Numbered from the stretch's first letter, positions 7,579-18,314 are shown. The stretch is DNA of 55,535 bases from Bacteroidia bacterium (GCA_026391215.1 JAPLDX010000078.1:1-55535), one strand, 5' to 3'. Translations and numbers: made by a program. The notes: a model not told the origin generated them from the sequence alone.

Positions 7579-8526
7579 TTATCCTTCCAGCATCTTTATT
7601 ATGCTGCTGTAGCTCGAAGCAACATCTTCGAATGATTGCGCCGTATCCTGCTCGTAGAAATAGTATTTCATCCCGGCCAGTTTTGCATTGGCGAACGCCG
7701 GACCGAAATCAATATTCCCCTTTCCTACAGGTACGATCATATTGCTGGCGAGATCGAAATCCTTAACGTGGAACAACGGGAACCTCCCCGGATTGCCTTT
7801 GAAAAGCTCAACCGGATCCTTCTTTGCTGTGGCAACCCATCCCAGGTCAAGCTCCAGTTTGACCAGGTGCTTATCTGTCTGGGATAATATCATATCATAA
7901 GAGGTCGTTCCTTCAATTGGAACCCATTCGGTTGCATGGTTATGAAAGGCAAACTGAAGCTCTGCTTTTTTACATGCTTCACCAGCCTTGCTGAATGTGC
8001 CAATTGCTTCTTTGATATTGTCAATTGTGGAGACGGCAGTTGAAGCACATATCAGGTACTCTAGACCTCCTTCTGCAGCATCATCAACAAGTTTCTGCAG
8101 GTTGTCTGTAAGATTGGGGGCTTTCATCATTTGGGCATACTGCATCATCATATCATACTGTGCCTGCTGTTCAGGAGTAGGATTATCCGGCAGCGCAAAA
8201 AGCTTTGTGATTGGCACGCCCATAGCATGATGACCGATCCATTTCATCCCAAGGTCGTCGATAATGACCTTTAATTCCTTTGGCCTCATGCCATAATATT
8301 TGTCATCGGTGTAGGTAGCAGTCTCGATGTTCTTAAACCCGATATCAGCCAGTTTTTTGAATGCTGCGGCGACATCAGTGCCCATGAAATTGTTGATCGT
8401 AAAGGTCTGGATCCCGACTCCGGCAAGTTTACTGCCTTTACAGGATGCTGTTAAAAATGAGGGCGTAACCATGCTCCCGAGAGCAGCTGCACCTGTGATC
8501 TTCAGAAAGTCTCTTCTGTTCGTCAT
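7579..8526 (-). CDS. Tat-exported sugar isomerase/epimerase-like TIM-barrel protein
   Basis: 315 residues from the ATG at 8526, chosen because it opens a twin-arginine signal (MTNRRDFLKITGAAALGSM); an ATG at 8586 would add a spurious leader. The body follows the xylose-isomerase-like TIM barrel (AP endonuclease 2 superfamily): GVGIQTFTIN strand 1, ADIGFKNIETATY, GMKWIGHHAMG, LQFAFHNHATEW, LVKLELDLGWVA, PLFHVKDFD and GKGNIDFG. Residues Glu, His, Asp and His in these strands would form the metal site. Substrate unknown; a periplasmic sugar or inositol derivative is likely. Two palindromic elements bracket the gene. Confidence 0.85.
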   Translation of the reverse strand: MTNRRDFLKITGAAALGSMVTPSFLTASCKGSKLAGVGIQTFTINNFMGTDVAAAFKKLADIGFKNIETATYTDDKYYGMRPKELKVIIDDLGMKWIGHHAMGVPITKLFALPDNPTPEQQAQYDMMMQYAQMMKAPNLTDNLQKLVDDAAEGGLEYLICASTAVSTIDNIKEAIGTFSKAGEACKKAELQFAFHNHATEWVPIEGTTSYDMILSQTDKHLVKLELDLGWVATAKKDPVELFKGNPGRFPLFHVKDFDLASNMIVPVGKGNIDFGPAFANAKLAGMKYYFYEQDTAQSFEDVASSYSSIIKMLEG

Positions 8527-8596
8527 TGTGGTGTGATTTAGGTACGCGATTATGAATGCTAATATTACAAAATTATATTTATTCATTTAATCCCAA

Positions 8597-8708
8597 GTAC
8601 TCACCCCCCGCCCCCTCTCTGCTAAAGCAAAGAGGGGGAGAATATTGGTTTACAACAACTTAGCCCCCTGCCTTGCTTCAGCAGGGAAGGGGGTTGGGGG
8701 AAGGGTAC
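8597..8708. repeat. GC-rich nested palindrome, element B
   Basis: Starts GTACTCACCCCCCGCCCCC and ends GGGGGTTGGGGGAAGGGTAC, in the same orientation as element A. Internal hairpins are CCCCCTCTCTGCTAAAGCAAAGAGGGGG and CCCCCTGCCTTGCTTCAGCAGGGAAGGGGG (split here around their loops). The terminal GTAC/GTAC and the inverted halves look like a small non-coding mobile or REP-type element. Confidence 0.85.
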
Positions 8709-8719
8709 ATATAATAACT

Positions 8720-9217
8720 CTAAAACTTATATCCAATCCCTAAATTTACTAAAGTCGGAATATTTATACCAAACCTTAAGACAAGTTTTCCATCAGGCTT
8801 TTCGTGACGATAGCCAAAATACAGATCAGGCAAATAAGGATAACCAAACGTATTCATTACTTCATCCCTGCCGGTAATAAAATACTTGATCCCAAGAATC
8901 AGTTCAAAGTGGGCTGTCCTCTTTCCTATCAGATGTACAAGACTGGCATTCAGGTAATTCCCTCCGTAACCATATTTTGTGGGTTCATCTTTCCATAAGC
9001 CAAAACCAAACCTGAGATTGGTATATGATCGTGGCCGCTGGAAGATATTCCTTTCATAATTAAGGTTCCACTCAAATATCCCGACATACGCGCCGATATA
9101 GTTGCGCTTGTATTCAATAAAAGGATTTTCATCCCATGGTTTTATATCCTCCTTGCCCTGTGCAAATGAGATAAGTCCGGATAGTAGCAATATCGATGTC
9201 ACAAGTGCTTGTTTCAC
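8720..9217 (-). CDS. Small outer-membrane beta-barrel-like protein
   Basis: 165 residues if translation starts at GTG 9217, which places a signal peptide (VKQALVTSILLLSGLISFAQG) at the N-terminus; an upstream TTG at 9280 would add 21 residues. The mature part alternates aromatic and polar residues (YIGAYVGIFEWNLNYERN, YTNLRFGFGLWKD, YLNASLVHLIGKR, FELILGIKYF) and ends in LVNLGIGYKF with a terminal aromatic, as in outer-membrane barrels. About eight strands can be counted. Function unknown. Confidence 0.7.
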   Translation of the reverse strand: MKQALVTSILLLSGLISFAQGKEDIKPWDENPFIEYKRNYIGAYVGIFEWNLNYERNIFQRPRSYTNLRFGFGLWKDEPTKYGYGGNYLNASLVHLIGKRTAHFELILGIKYFITGRDEVMNTFGYPYLPDLYFGYRHEKPDGKLVLRFGINIPTLVNLGIGYKF

Positions 9218-9376
9218 CTGGAAGGTATTAGTTTGTAACCTAATACTAATAAAGTTACGAAAGATTTTGATAAGTTTCAAATAAGGTTCTTAGTTTTAAT
9301 GTAATCATATTTTCCAATAAACTAATTAATTGCTATATTTCGTTACAAACTTTACAATGGTTTTCTAAACCTATCC

Positions 9377-9982
9377 ATGATGAAACCAATTATACGATTT
9401 ACATTTACAATCGCTATTCTGCTCGCAGGAATAACCAGGGCTGCGGGTCAGACTGCCATTCCGGAGGTACTTGAAAAAGGAACTATCACCGAACAGATGA
9501 ACTACCTCGAGGAAAAGACAAGGATATATGAGTATTACCGCGCCATACGCGAGGATATGTTCCAGATGATTAAAAGAAATGCTGTTGATTCTCTCGTGAA
9601 GGTTAAAAACCAGGTGAACATGCTGGCCGGTATGAACAGTAACCTTGTCTTACGATTTGATTCCCTTACAGCAACTCTCTCTGACAGGGAAGCACAGCTT
9701 GATGAAGCTATCAGGACAAAAGACGGAATAAAGGTTTTCGGGATGAATCTGAACAAGAAAGCCTACAATTCAATAATGTGGATCATAGTTGTCGGCCTGC
9801 TCTTCCTTCTTGGACTGGGATTCCTTATATTTAAAAGAAACCTGTCAGTAATGCTCAGAACAAAGAAGGATCTTGAGGAGATGAAGACTGAGTTTGAATC
9901 ATACCGACAGAAGAAGCGCCTCGAGATTGAAAAATTAGGAATGGATCATTTCAATGAGCTCAAAAAGTTAAAGGGGGGATAA
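9377..9982 (+). CDS. Exported coiled-coil protein with one membrane anchor
   Basis: 201 residues: signal peptide (about 1-25), a helical heptad region (residues 30-120, EQMNYLEEKTRIYEYYRAIREDMFQ onward), one transmembrane helix (SIMWIIVVGLLFLLGLGFLIF) and a charged cytoplasmic coiled coil to the C-terminus. Similar proteins are widespread in Bacteroidota and, in my recollection, are often misannotated as a tRNA guanine-N1 methyltransferase. Nothing here resembles a methyltransferase. Role unknown; the shape suggests an envelope scaffold or sensor. Confidence 0.75.
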   Translation: MMKPIIRFTFTIAILLAGITRAAGQTAIPEVLEKGTITEQMNYLEEKTRIYEYYRAIREDMFQMIKRNAVDSLVKVKNQVNMLAGMNSNLVLRFDSLTATLSDREAQLDEAIRTKDGIKVFGMNLNKKAYNSIMWIIVVGLLFLLGLGFLIFKRNLSVMLRTKKDLEEMKTEFESYRQKKRLEIEKLGMDHFNELKKLKGG

Positions 9983-9990
9983 TAAAAAAT

Positions 9991-10037
9991 GAATGGGAGA
10001 TGGCGAGAGGGAGATAGGGCGAGATGGGGAGAAAAAA
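9991..10037 (+). repeat. Purine-rich GGGAGA/GGGCGA repeat
   Basis: Imperfect repetition of GATGGCGAGAGGGAGATAGGGCGAGATGGGGAG as 8-9-mers immediately after the preceding stop codon. The complementary TCTCCCATTCTCCC series occurs inside the repeat block at 25946-26105. It creates a misleading in-frame upstream ATG for the next gene. Confidence 0.65.
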
Positions 10038-10064
10038 AGACTAACCTATAATCAGATATATAAT

Positions 10065-12647
10065 ATGAAAACGAAGAACCTTTATTTTATCAGCTTTATT
10101 GCGGGAGCCCTTTTATTCTCCTGCAACAGTAAGATCAACCAGCAGGAGAAGATGCTTCTCAGAGATAACTGGGCCATTCAGTCTTCAAAAGATATAGCGG
10201 AAGATGGCAAAACAATCTCAATGCCGGAATATACACCTGAGAAATGGTACCCCGCGACAGTGCCATCAACAGTACTGGGAACTCTTGTCGAAAACAAGGT
10301 TTATCCTGATCCGTACTACGGAACTAACTTCGAAAAGCTGGCAGGCTACTTCGAAAGGCACAGCTCTGAAATACCAGACGACAGTCCCTATAGACATGCC
10401 TGGTGGTACCGTACAGTGTTCACATTGCCTGAAGGTTTTGAAGGGATGACCACATGGCTGAAATTTCACAGTATAAACTATAAAGCAAACGTGTGGCTGA
10501 ACGGTAACCTGATCGCCGACACTATAGCTATTGAAGGTGCCTATCGTCTTTATAACCTGAATATTACAGAATATGCTCAGCCCGGGAAGGAGAATTGCCT
10601 TGCTTTGGAAATCTTCCCTCCCAGAGGACTTGACCTCACCATAACATGGGTCGACTGGAACCCTACACCTCCCGACAGGGGAATGGGCATCTGGTATGAT
10701 GTGTCTCTCCTCTCTACCGGACCGGTAGCTATAGGAAAACCTTTCGTAAAGACGAAGCTTAACCTGCCGTCAACAGATACAGCAAGGCTTACAATAACTA
10801 CCGAACTTGTCAATGCCTCGGACAAGAAAGTAAAGGGAATCCTTAAGGGTAAAATAGAAGATATAGCCTTTGAACAGAAGGTGACACTATCTCCGGGTGA
10901 GACAAAGTTTGTTAAAATTGATCCTGACAAATACAGTCAGCTTGTAATAGCATCTCCCAGATTATGGTGGCCGCACAATGTTGGTCCTCAGAACCTGTAT
11001 GATCTTGAGCTTTCATTTGAAACAGGGGGCAGCATATCAGATGTAGAGAATGTACGCTTCGGCATTCGCGAAGTAAGTTCATGGATGAATAGTTTCCGCA
11101 GGAAGCCAACGAGGATCTTCCAGATAAATGGGCAGAATATTGTTATAAGGGGTGGCGGATATGTTGAGGATCTTTTGCTGCGTCCATCAAATGAAAGGAT
11201 AGATACTGACATTGCTTATGCAAAACATATGGGCCTTAATGCATTGAGGATGGAGGCTCCGCGCGGACCTGATTATATATTTGAAAAATGCGATGAAGAA
11301 GGCATAATGCTCATGGTAGGATGGTGCTGCTGCAGTTCATGGGAGGAGTGGGAAAAATGGAACTCACATGTGGAAACCATTGCCCAGAAAAGCCTGATGG
11401 ACCAGGTAATCCGCCTGAGAAACCACCCCTCAGTTTTTACCTGGCTGACAGGAAGTGACAATATCCCGTCACCCGAAGTTGAGAAGGTGTACGTACAGGT
11501 CCTTAACGACCTCGATGGTACAAGGCCCTGGGTGGCATCAGCGACAAATGATTCAAGCGTGGTCTCAGGGAACACCGGCGTCTGGATGGGCCCGTGGCCT
11601 GATGTTTATGCCTACTTCCCTCCATCCTACTGGTACACAAAGCTGGAGTTCAATACTGAAGCTGGTCCAGGAGGGGAGCAGATACCTCCGATGGAGACAA
11701 TGAGGAAGATGATGCCTGCAGAAGATCTGTGGCCGATGAGCCGCTCATGGGATCTCCGCCTGCATAAGGCTTTCTACCCGCAGCCCCGCAAAGCACTCTA
11801 TTCAAGATACGGAAAACCAACTGGTGTCGAAGAGTATAGCATGAAGTCGCAGGTGCTGCAGTATGAAGCTACAAGAGCAATGATGGAAGCTTTTGCAGCA
11901 AATAAATACAAATCAAGCGGCATAATTTACTGGATGTACAATTCAGCCTGGCCATCGTTGTACTGGCAATTCTATGATTATTTCTTTGCACCAAACGGTT
12001 CTTTCTACGGGACAAGGAAAGCTTGTGAGAACCTGCATATCCAGTACTCCTATGATGATCACTCAATCAGGATTGTGAACGGCAACTATTTGCCTTTCAA
12101 CGAATTAAAAGCAACTGCAAAATTATATGACTTCAATCTAAAGGAGGTCCTTTCAAAAGAAGTAATAGCAGACGTCAAAGCAGATGATAGTAAGAAAGTT
12201 ATTATGCTGGATCCTCCAAAAGGCGCTGTTTCATTCCTGAAACTGGAATTGCTGGATAATACAGGCAAGGAGATTTCATCGAATTTCTACTGGCTGTCAG
12301 GCAAGGGTGATGAGAAAGCAGATTTCACTGCACTGAACAGGCTTCCGAAGGTTAACCTGAATTATTCTGTTTCAGAAAAGGTGAAAGTAAACGACAAATA
12401 CACCCTGACGGTTGACCTTGAAAATCCAACAGCTTCACTGGCATTTTTTGTCAATCCTAAAATCATCATGCAGAATTCAAAGGATCTTGTATTGCCGGTC
12501 TTCTGGGAAGACAATTATTTCTCACTTCTCCCGGGCGAAAAGCGGCAGGTGAAAGTTGAATTCAATGAAAAGAATCTTAACGGGGAAGCTCCTGTATTGG
12601 CAATTGATGGATGGAATATTGTGCACGTTGAACAGGAACTAAAATAG
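10065..12647 (+). CDS. GH2 lipoprotein, exo-beta-D-glucosaminidase/beta-mannosidase-like
   Basis: 860 residues from ATG 10065, which gives a clean lipoprotein signal (LYFISFIAGALLFSC); an ATG at 9993 lies in low-complexity repeat. The GH2 plan is visible: jelly-roll domain (WYRTVFTLP, LKFHSINYKANVWLNG), immunoglobulin-like domain and TIM barrel. The segment TWVDWNPTPPDRGMGIWYDV is characteristic of the exo-beta-glucosaminidase/endo-beta-mannosidase branch. FNTEAGPGGEQ holds the likely nucleophile Glu. TWLTGSDN carries Ser-Asp where most GH2 enzymes have Asn-Glu, which from memory is normal in the exo-glucosaminidase branch. Predicted to trim beta-linked glucosamine or mannose ends; substrate not proven. 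Confidence 0.87.
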   Translation: MKTKNLYFISFIAGALLFSCNSKINQQEKMLLRDNWAIQSSKDIAEDGKTISMPEYTPEKWYPATVPSTVLGTLVENKVYPDPYYGTNFEKLAGYFERHSSEIPDDSPYRHAWWYRTVFTLPEGFEGMTTWLKFHSINYKANVWLNGNLIADTIAIEGAYRLYNLNITEYAQPGKENCLALEIFPPRGLDLTITWVDWNPTPPDRGMGIWYDVSLLSTGPVAIGKPFVKTKLNLPSTDTARLTITTELVNASDKKVKGILKGKIEDIAFEQKVTLSPGETKFVKIDPDKYSQLVIASPRLWWPHNVGPQNLYDLELSFETGGSISDVENVRFGIREVSSWMNSFRRKPTRIFQINGQNIVIRGGGYVEDLLLRPSNERIDTDIAYAKHMGLNALRMEAPRGPDYIFEKCDEEGIMLMVGWCCCSSWEEWEKWNSHVETIAQKSLMDQVIRLRNHPSVFTWLTGSDNIPSPEVEKVYVQVLNDLDGTRPWVASATNDSSVVSGNTGVWMGPWPDVYAYFPPSYWYTKLEFNTEAGPGGEQIPPMETMRKMMPAEDLWPMSRSWDLRLHKAFYPQPRKALYSRYGKPTGVEEYSMKSQVLQYEATRAMMEAFAANKYKSSGIIYWMYNSAWPSLYWQFYDYFFAPNGSFYGTRKACENLHIQYSYDDHSIRIVNGNYLPFNELKATAKLYDFNLKEVLSKEVIADVKADDSKKVIMLDPPKGAVSFLKLELLDNTGKEISSNFYWLSGKGDEKADFTALNRLPKVNLNYSVSEKVKVNDKYTLTVDLENPTASLAFFVNPKIIMQNSKDLVLPVFWEDNYFSLLPGEKRQVKVEFNEKNLNGEAPVLAIDGWNIVHVEQELK

Positions 12648-12661
12648 GAATGAGGGGGAGA

Positions 12662-12685
12662 CCTCCTTCGCCAAGGCTTCGGAGG
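12662..12685. repeat. Short CCTCC-TTCG hairpin
   Basis: CCTCC at the start and GGAGG at the end enclose TTCGCCAAGGCTTC. It is embedded in a purine-rich tail (GAGGGGGAG, GGAGAGGGCGAAGAGGAG). Similar to other intergenic REP-like hairpins in this window; no function inferred. Confidence 0.5.
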
Positions 12686-12730
12686 CCAAAGGAGAGGGCG
12701 AAGAGGAGAAAGAATGATTCTAATATAAAA

Positions 12731-12762
12731 GAAGGCTCCCGTTTTTGCGGGAGCCTTTTTAT
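12731..12762. terminator. Intrinsic terminator between convergent genes
   Basis: Perfect 8-9 bp stem GGCTCCCG/CGGGAGCC with a TTTTTG loop and a following T-run (12756-12760), preceded by A-rich sequence. Strong for the plus-strand GH2 gene; it also fits the end of the minus-strand MBL gene. Confidence 0.9.
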
Positions 12763-12789
12763 TAAAGGTAGTCTATAAAGGTCTGATTT

Positions 12790-13647
12790 TTATAGATTGT
12801 CTGGATTAAACGCAACGCTTGCGCGTCCAAATGCACATACCATGGAATTACCGGCAAATGACTTGTATTCCTTGCGTTCCAGGGTACTGTCAAGTATGCC
12901 TTTTACACAGGCGATCTGGTCGTTAATGAAATCTGACGGCATCGGTACACCATGACCCGGCATCAGTGTCGTGAATTCAGATATTCCTGCCAGTTGCTTT
13001 TCAAGAGTCACGAGATATTCATGTAAAGGTTTGCAGTTTCCCAGGAAGAGCCATACCAGGGTATTATTATTATCTCCGGTGAAAAGAATCTTATTCTTTA
13101 TGTCAAGCAGACATATGCCTCCGGGTGTATGACCCGGTGTTTCAATCACCTGGATTTTCCGTCCGCCAAGGTTGAAGATTTTACCTTCAGAAACAGGAAT
13201 AAGTTCTGTTTCAAATATTTTACCTTTATACAGTTCACCCTCAGCAGGAGCATTGCCAGCCTGCATGGTTTTTGCTGAAGCTGCTCTTGAATCCGGCCTG
13301 TTAAATGCCTTTGCTGCTTCCGCATCTGCCTGATGAATATATACCTTCTCAAACTGGTAATCTGATCCTGCATGATCAGGATGACCATGGGTTATAACTA
13401 CTATCAGCGGCTTTGAGGTGAGGGTTTTGACAAATGATGCCAGATCAGCGGTTCCAAGACCGTTATCTACAAGCATTGCACTCTTTTTACCCTCAACCAG
13501 GTAGATATTGTCGGATCCGTGATCACTGATCTGCCATATCTTTGGTCCGACCTCCTTTGCCGTGAACCATGAGGGAGTAGTCTGTGATATGGCCAGGCTC
13601 ACTGAAAAAGAAGCCAGGCAAAACAACATTAATATTCTTTTATTCAT
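12790..13647 (-). CDS. Exported metallo-beta-lactamase-fold hydrolase
   Basis: 285 residues with a signal peptide (MLFCLASFSVSLAISQ). MBL-fold zinc ligands are present: HGHPDHAG (HxHxDH), the third His in ETPGHTPGG, the bridging Asp in ILFTGDN, and the last His in LMPGHG. The family covers glyoxalase II-like enzymes, lactonases and beta-lactamases; nothing here singles out one substrate. It is last in a minus-strand run of esterase genes, 11 bp after the preceding stop, so it is probably co-transcribed with them. Confidence 0.88.
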   Translation of the reverse strand: MNKRILMLFCLASFSVSLAISQTTPSWFTAKEVGPKIWQISDHGSDNIYLVEGKKSAMLVDNGLGTADLASFVKTLTSKPLIVVITHGHPDHAGSDYQFEKVYIHQADAEAAKAFNRPDSRAASAKTMQAGNAPAEGELYKGKIFETELIPVSEGKIFNLGGRKIQVIETPGHTPGGICLLDIKNKILFTGDNNNTLVWLFLGNCKPLHEYLVTLEKQLAGISEFTTLMPGHGVPMPSDFINDQIACVKGILDSTLERKEYKSFAGNSMVCAFGRASVAFNPDNL

Positions 13648-13658
13648 TGTGATTCTTT

Positions 13659-15203
13659 TTATTTGGTGTTGGTTATGAATTCAAGCTGGTCGCTGTACGG
13701 AAGAGGTACAGCCTTTACCTCCTCTCCAAATTCAATTACTTTCCGATTTTCCTGGCTGAAAGACGGCCATTCAGGCAAACCTTCACCATTAGGATCGCCG
13801 TTTCTTGCAAAATTAACCCAGTATGATGACATCATCTCCGAGAGGTCATAATCCCATTTTACAAATGGTCTGTTCCATAATTTAAGAGTCTTCAGTGCAT
13901 AACCGAACTCTGAGGAGTGGAATGCCCCGTAGTTGGGTTCCCCGGGTGGTATATGTTTGAAATAGTAAAGGTATGATTTGCTCTGACCTTTTGAACTCTG
14001 GGTAAGAGCCCAGAAATAGTTCTGCCAGCCAAAGAACAACTGTGACTGCAGTTTCTGCGATTGTTTTAATTCCTCGTCATTGCCTGCAGGGAATAGCTTT
14101 AGATATTCTTCAGCCTTTTCTCCATAGGTCTTTATCGCATTCGCCTTGTATACATCCTGTTTGGGGGGTGATCCGAATGAAAAGCCATCATCAGCGTTCC
14201 AGCCTGTGATGAGAGGTACATCGTTTTGCTTTCCGGCATCGAATGTTTCTGTGACCTGAGGTATCACAACACCATCGATAACAAGTCCCGATCTGGCACC
14301 TGCTTTTTGAAGCTCCTGAGCCGGTTTGGATCTCAGATCAGTAATCGATGAGATTCCCATCTTTTCACAAAACCTGACTCCTGCTTCTTCAGCGTCTTTC
14401 AGACCGAATACAAGTGACTCTCCCCTGGGGAACATCCCTCCGCTCTGGGCTATAGCTCTGTGGAACAGACCTTTAGCCAAAGGTGAAACAACCAGTGCAT
14501 TTACGCTGAAGGCTCCTGCGGATTGTCCGGCAATAGTCACGTTGCCAGGATCGCCACCGAAAGCTTCTATGTTTTTGCTGATCCATCTTAGAGCTTCAAT
14601 CTGGTCAAGGATGCCATAATTACCTGATACCTTGTTTGGTGATTCAGCTGAAAGTTCCGGATGGGCAAAGAATCCGAATATACCAAGCCGGTAATTTATT
14701 GTTATAAATACAACTCCTTTCTTTGCCATCTCCTCTCCATCATACAGCGGAACTGTTCCCGATCCTCCTGTAAAGGCTCCGCCATGTATCCAGACCATAA
14801 CCGGACGTTTCTCTGCAGATGTTTGTGCAGCGGTCCATATATTAAGGTATAGGCAATCTTCGCTGAGAGGCTCCAGGGGGGCCATGAATTCCTTTGTCCA
14901 CATCATAAAAGGATTTGGAGGATTCTGTATGGCGGATGGAGGAGGAACATCGCATTTGCGGACCCCCTGCCAGCTTTCAACAGGCTGGGGGGCTTTCCAG
15001 CGCAGTTCTTCCACCGGAGGGGCAGCAAAAGGAACTCCCATGAAGATCTGTACGGCTCCGTCTCCCCCGGTTTTCCCTGAGATCAATCCTGATTCAATCC
15101 TGACACTGTTGACATCAATTTTCTTACCTGCAGTCTTGTTGCCTGATGCACAGGCAGTAAGAACAAGCATGGGAATGATCATAATGAAAAGTAATCTCTT
15201 CAT
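13659..15203 (-). CDS. Type B carboxylesterase lipoprotein
   Basis: 514 residues with a lipobox (MLVLTAC). Carboxylesterase/COesterase hallmarks are SEDCLYLNIWT, oxyanion HGGAFTGGSG, nucleophile elbow GQSAGAFSV, the acid in the NADDGFSFGSP region and the His in GAFHSSEFGYAL. It hydrolyses carboxylic esters outside the cytoplasm; a natural substrate is not evident. Seven bases separate it from the next esterase upstream in the transcript, indicating one operon. Confidence 0.92.
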   Translation of the reverse strand: MKRLLFIMIIPMLVLTACASGNKTAGKKIDVNSVRIESGLISGKTGGDGAVQIFMGVPFAAPPVEELRWKAPQPVESWQGVRKCDVPPPSAIQNPPNPFMMWTKEFMAPLEPLSEDCLYLNIWTAAQTSAEKRPVMVWIHGGAFTGGSGTVPLYDGEEMAKKGVVFITINYRLGIFGFFAHPELSAESPNKVSGNYGILDQIEALRWISKNIEAFGGDPGNVTIAGQSAGAFSVNALVVSPLAKGLFHRAIAQSGGMFPRGESLVFGLKDAEEAGVRFCEKMGISSITDLRSKPAQELQKAGARSGLVIDGVVIPQVTETFDAGKQNDVPLITGWNADDGFSFGSPPKQDVYKANAIKTYGEKAEEYLKLFPAGNDEELKQSQKLQSQLFFGWQNYFWALTQSSKGQSKSYLYYFKHIPPGEPNYGAFHSSEFGYALKTLKLWNRPFVKWDYDLSEMMSSYWVNFARNGDPNGEGLPEWPSFSQENRKVIEFGEEVKAVPLPYSDQLEFITNTK

Positions 15204-15209
15204 CTCTTT

Positions 15210-16454
<1,245 letters not shown>

Positions 16455-16519
16455 TTAGGATTTACTCTATTAGACATTTATTAATTACTTTTTATTTCAA
16501 AATTGATTGTTAAATAAGG

Positions 16520-18214
16520 TTATGATACAGGAATTGATTTTCTTGCTTCCCTGTCGGGGTCATTTTTCGCTTCACTGATATCATTTAGTACCATTATTTC
16601 GCCGTTTTCGGATGTGTATTTCGGCCATGCCGGAAGACCTCCGCCATCAGGATTGCCGGTTCTCATGAACTGAAGGAGAGCCCCGGCCATCTTTTCCGAC
16701 AGCTTTCTTGGTCTGGCTCCGCCACCTGTATGTGTCAGCATCAGGTCGGTATTATAGTACCAGAAACAAATATCGACGCAATGGAAAGCCCTCATGCGGT
16801 TATCGAACAGAGGAGGCTGCCAGCAGAACCATGCAACATAGACAGGTGCCGGTTGCTTTACTTTTGCATCTGCAAGAGTTACAACTCCCTGTCGGTTAGC
16901 ACTAACCAGTGACCAGATCTCTACAGGCTTCAGATCAGGAAATGCTTTTGCATAAGCATCTATAACCTCCCCGGCCTTATCTCCGAAACCGGCTCCGAAT
17001 CCAGCCCGCTGCTTAACCTTTTCCTTTACTTCGTCAAGAGTTATATTCTCCAGTGAAGCATCTGTGCGGCTGGGGGCCATTTCATTCATTGTGGAGCAGA
17101 TGATCATCGGAACTTCAGCTGCTGCAGGTGCTGCTTCGGGGAAATAAGGATGCTGAGGAATATAAACTCCATCTGCACAGGGGCTGAATCCCCTTCTGTA
17201 TCCACCGGTTGCCGGGCCTAAATCTTCAGCCAGTTTTGATGCTGCCGAGTTTGCCAGCGTCAGATATTCCTGCCATGGCATCTCCTGAAGCTTACTGATA
17301 TCTTCAGGTTTAAGACCTGCTTCCTTAAGAACATAGCCACCAAGCTTTTCGGCATATTCTTTTTCACCAGTCTTCACCCCTGCGCCACTCAGGACAACTG
17401 CCTTATGTATCAACCCTTTAGCTGAAGGCATAGCAGTCAGTGTTGTGACTTTTGCTCCGCCCCCCGATTGACCCATGATAGTAACGTTATCGGGATCACC
17501 TCCGAAATTTGTTATATTATCTCTTACCCATTCCAGAGCAGCTACAAGGTCAAGCATCCCTACGTTGCCGGATGCAGCAAATTTATCTCCTCCAACACCC
17601 GCAAGGTTTGTAAATCCCAACGGACCGAGTCGGTGATTGACTGAAACAAAGACTACATCATACTTCCTGGAGAAATTCTCACCATTGTAACCATCTTGTT
17701 CTATTCCGTTACCATTGACAAATCCGCCGCCATGAAGCCAGACCATCACAGGTCTTTTCTTCCCGTCATTTATTGCCGGAGTAAACACATTCAGCCTGAG
17801 ACAATCCTCGCTTACATCGTCATAGTTCCAGTGGTCGGCAAATGATTGATAGGCATTTGCATATCTTTTCTCCATACTCTGGGGAGCTGAATTGCCCCAC
17901 CATACTGCAGGGAATACATCGGTCCAGGGTTTGGGCTTCTGAGGAGGCATGAACCTGTTGGCTCCTGAAGTATCAGCGCCATACTGGATCCCAAGAAAAT
18001 AATTTATGCCCCTGAGGATATATCCTTTTACTTTCCCGTATTGAGTATCCGCGAGAGCTAAATTATCTCCGATAAAAAGTTTCTGGCCGTCATCTTCTAC
18101 TTTTTTTGCATCTGCTGATGCACATGATGCCGTCGGAATAATTGCTGCTCCAATGGTGAGCCCTGTTGCTCCGACTCCCATTGTCCTAATGAAATTACGT
18201 CGGTTGGATTTCAT
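16520..18214 (-). CDS. Tat-exported type B carboxylesterase
   Basis: 564 residues. Twin-arginine signal MKSNRRNFIRTMGVGATGL is followed by a Cys-containing segment (TASCASA). Carboxylesterase motifs are SEDCLRLNVFTP, HGGGFVNGNG, the nucleophile elbow GQSGGGAKV (Gly after Ser instead of the usual Ala) and a His in the RMRAFHCVDICFW region. It is a second, diverged paralogue of the 13659-15203 gene. Its Tat signal suggests folding before export. Confidence 0.9.
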   Translation of the reverse strand: MKSNRRNFIRTMGVGATGLTIGAAIIPTASCASADAKKVEDDGQKLFIGDNLALADTQYGKVKGYILRGINYFLGIQYGADTSGANRFMPPQKPKPWTDVFPAVWWGNSAPQSMEKRYANAYQSFADHWNYDDVSEDCLRLNVFTPAINDGKKRPVMVWLHGGGFVNGNGIEQDGYNGENFSRKYDVVFVSVNHRLGPLGFTNLAGVGGDKFAASGNVGMLDLVAALEWVRDNITNFGGDPDNVTIMGQSGGGAKVTTLTAMPSAKGLIHKAVVLSGAGVKTGEKEYAEKLGGYVLKEAGLKPEDISKLQEMPWQEYLTLANSAASKLAEDLGPATGGYRRGFSPCADGVYIPQHPYFPEAAPAAAEVPMIICSTMNEMAPSRTDASLENITLDEVKEKVKQRAGFGAGFGDKAGEVIDAYAKAFPDLKPVEIWSLVSANRQGVVTLADAKVKQPAPVYVAWFCWQPPLFDNRMRAFHCVDICFWYYNTDLMLTHTGGGARPRKLSEKMAGALLQFMRTGNPDGGGLPAWPKYTSENGEIMVLNDISEAKNDPDREARKSIPVS

Positions 18215-18253
18215 GGGTTTAGTATTAAATTGAAATTATTTTTGTTGTTTTCC

Positions 18254-18298
18254 TCTTTGTGTTACTTTGTGTTGTACTTTGTGCGCCTTTGTGGTTAA
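18254..18298. repeat. CTTTGTG-type short repeat
   Basis: CTTTGTGTTACTTTGTG, TTGTACTTTGTGCG and CCTTTGTGGTTAA form four imperfect copies of a CTTTGTG core. It lies in the 100-bp gap between two minus-strand esterase genes. A low-complexity intergenic repeat of unknown role. Confidence 0.6.
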
Positions 18299-18314
18299 GC
18301 TTTCATACTAAAAC

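Noticed and set aside
9377..9982. tRNA guanine-N1 methyltransferase
   Set aside because: A label recalled for similar proteins; the sequence is a signal peptide, coiled coils and one TM helix with no methyltransferase motif.
9993..10064. 24-residue N-terminal extension of the GH2 lipoprotein
   Set aside because: It is encoded by a purine-rich repeat and would place the lipoprotein signal internally.
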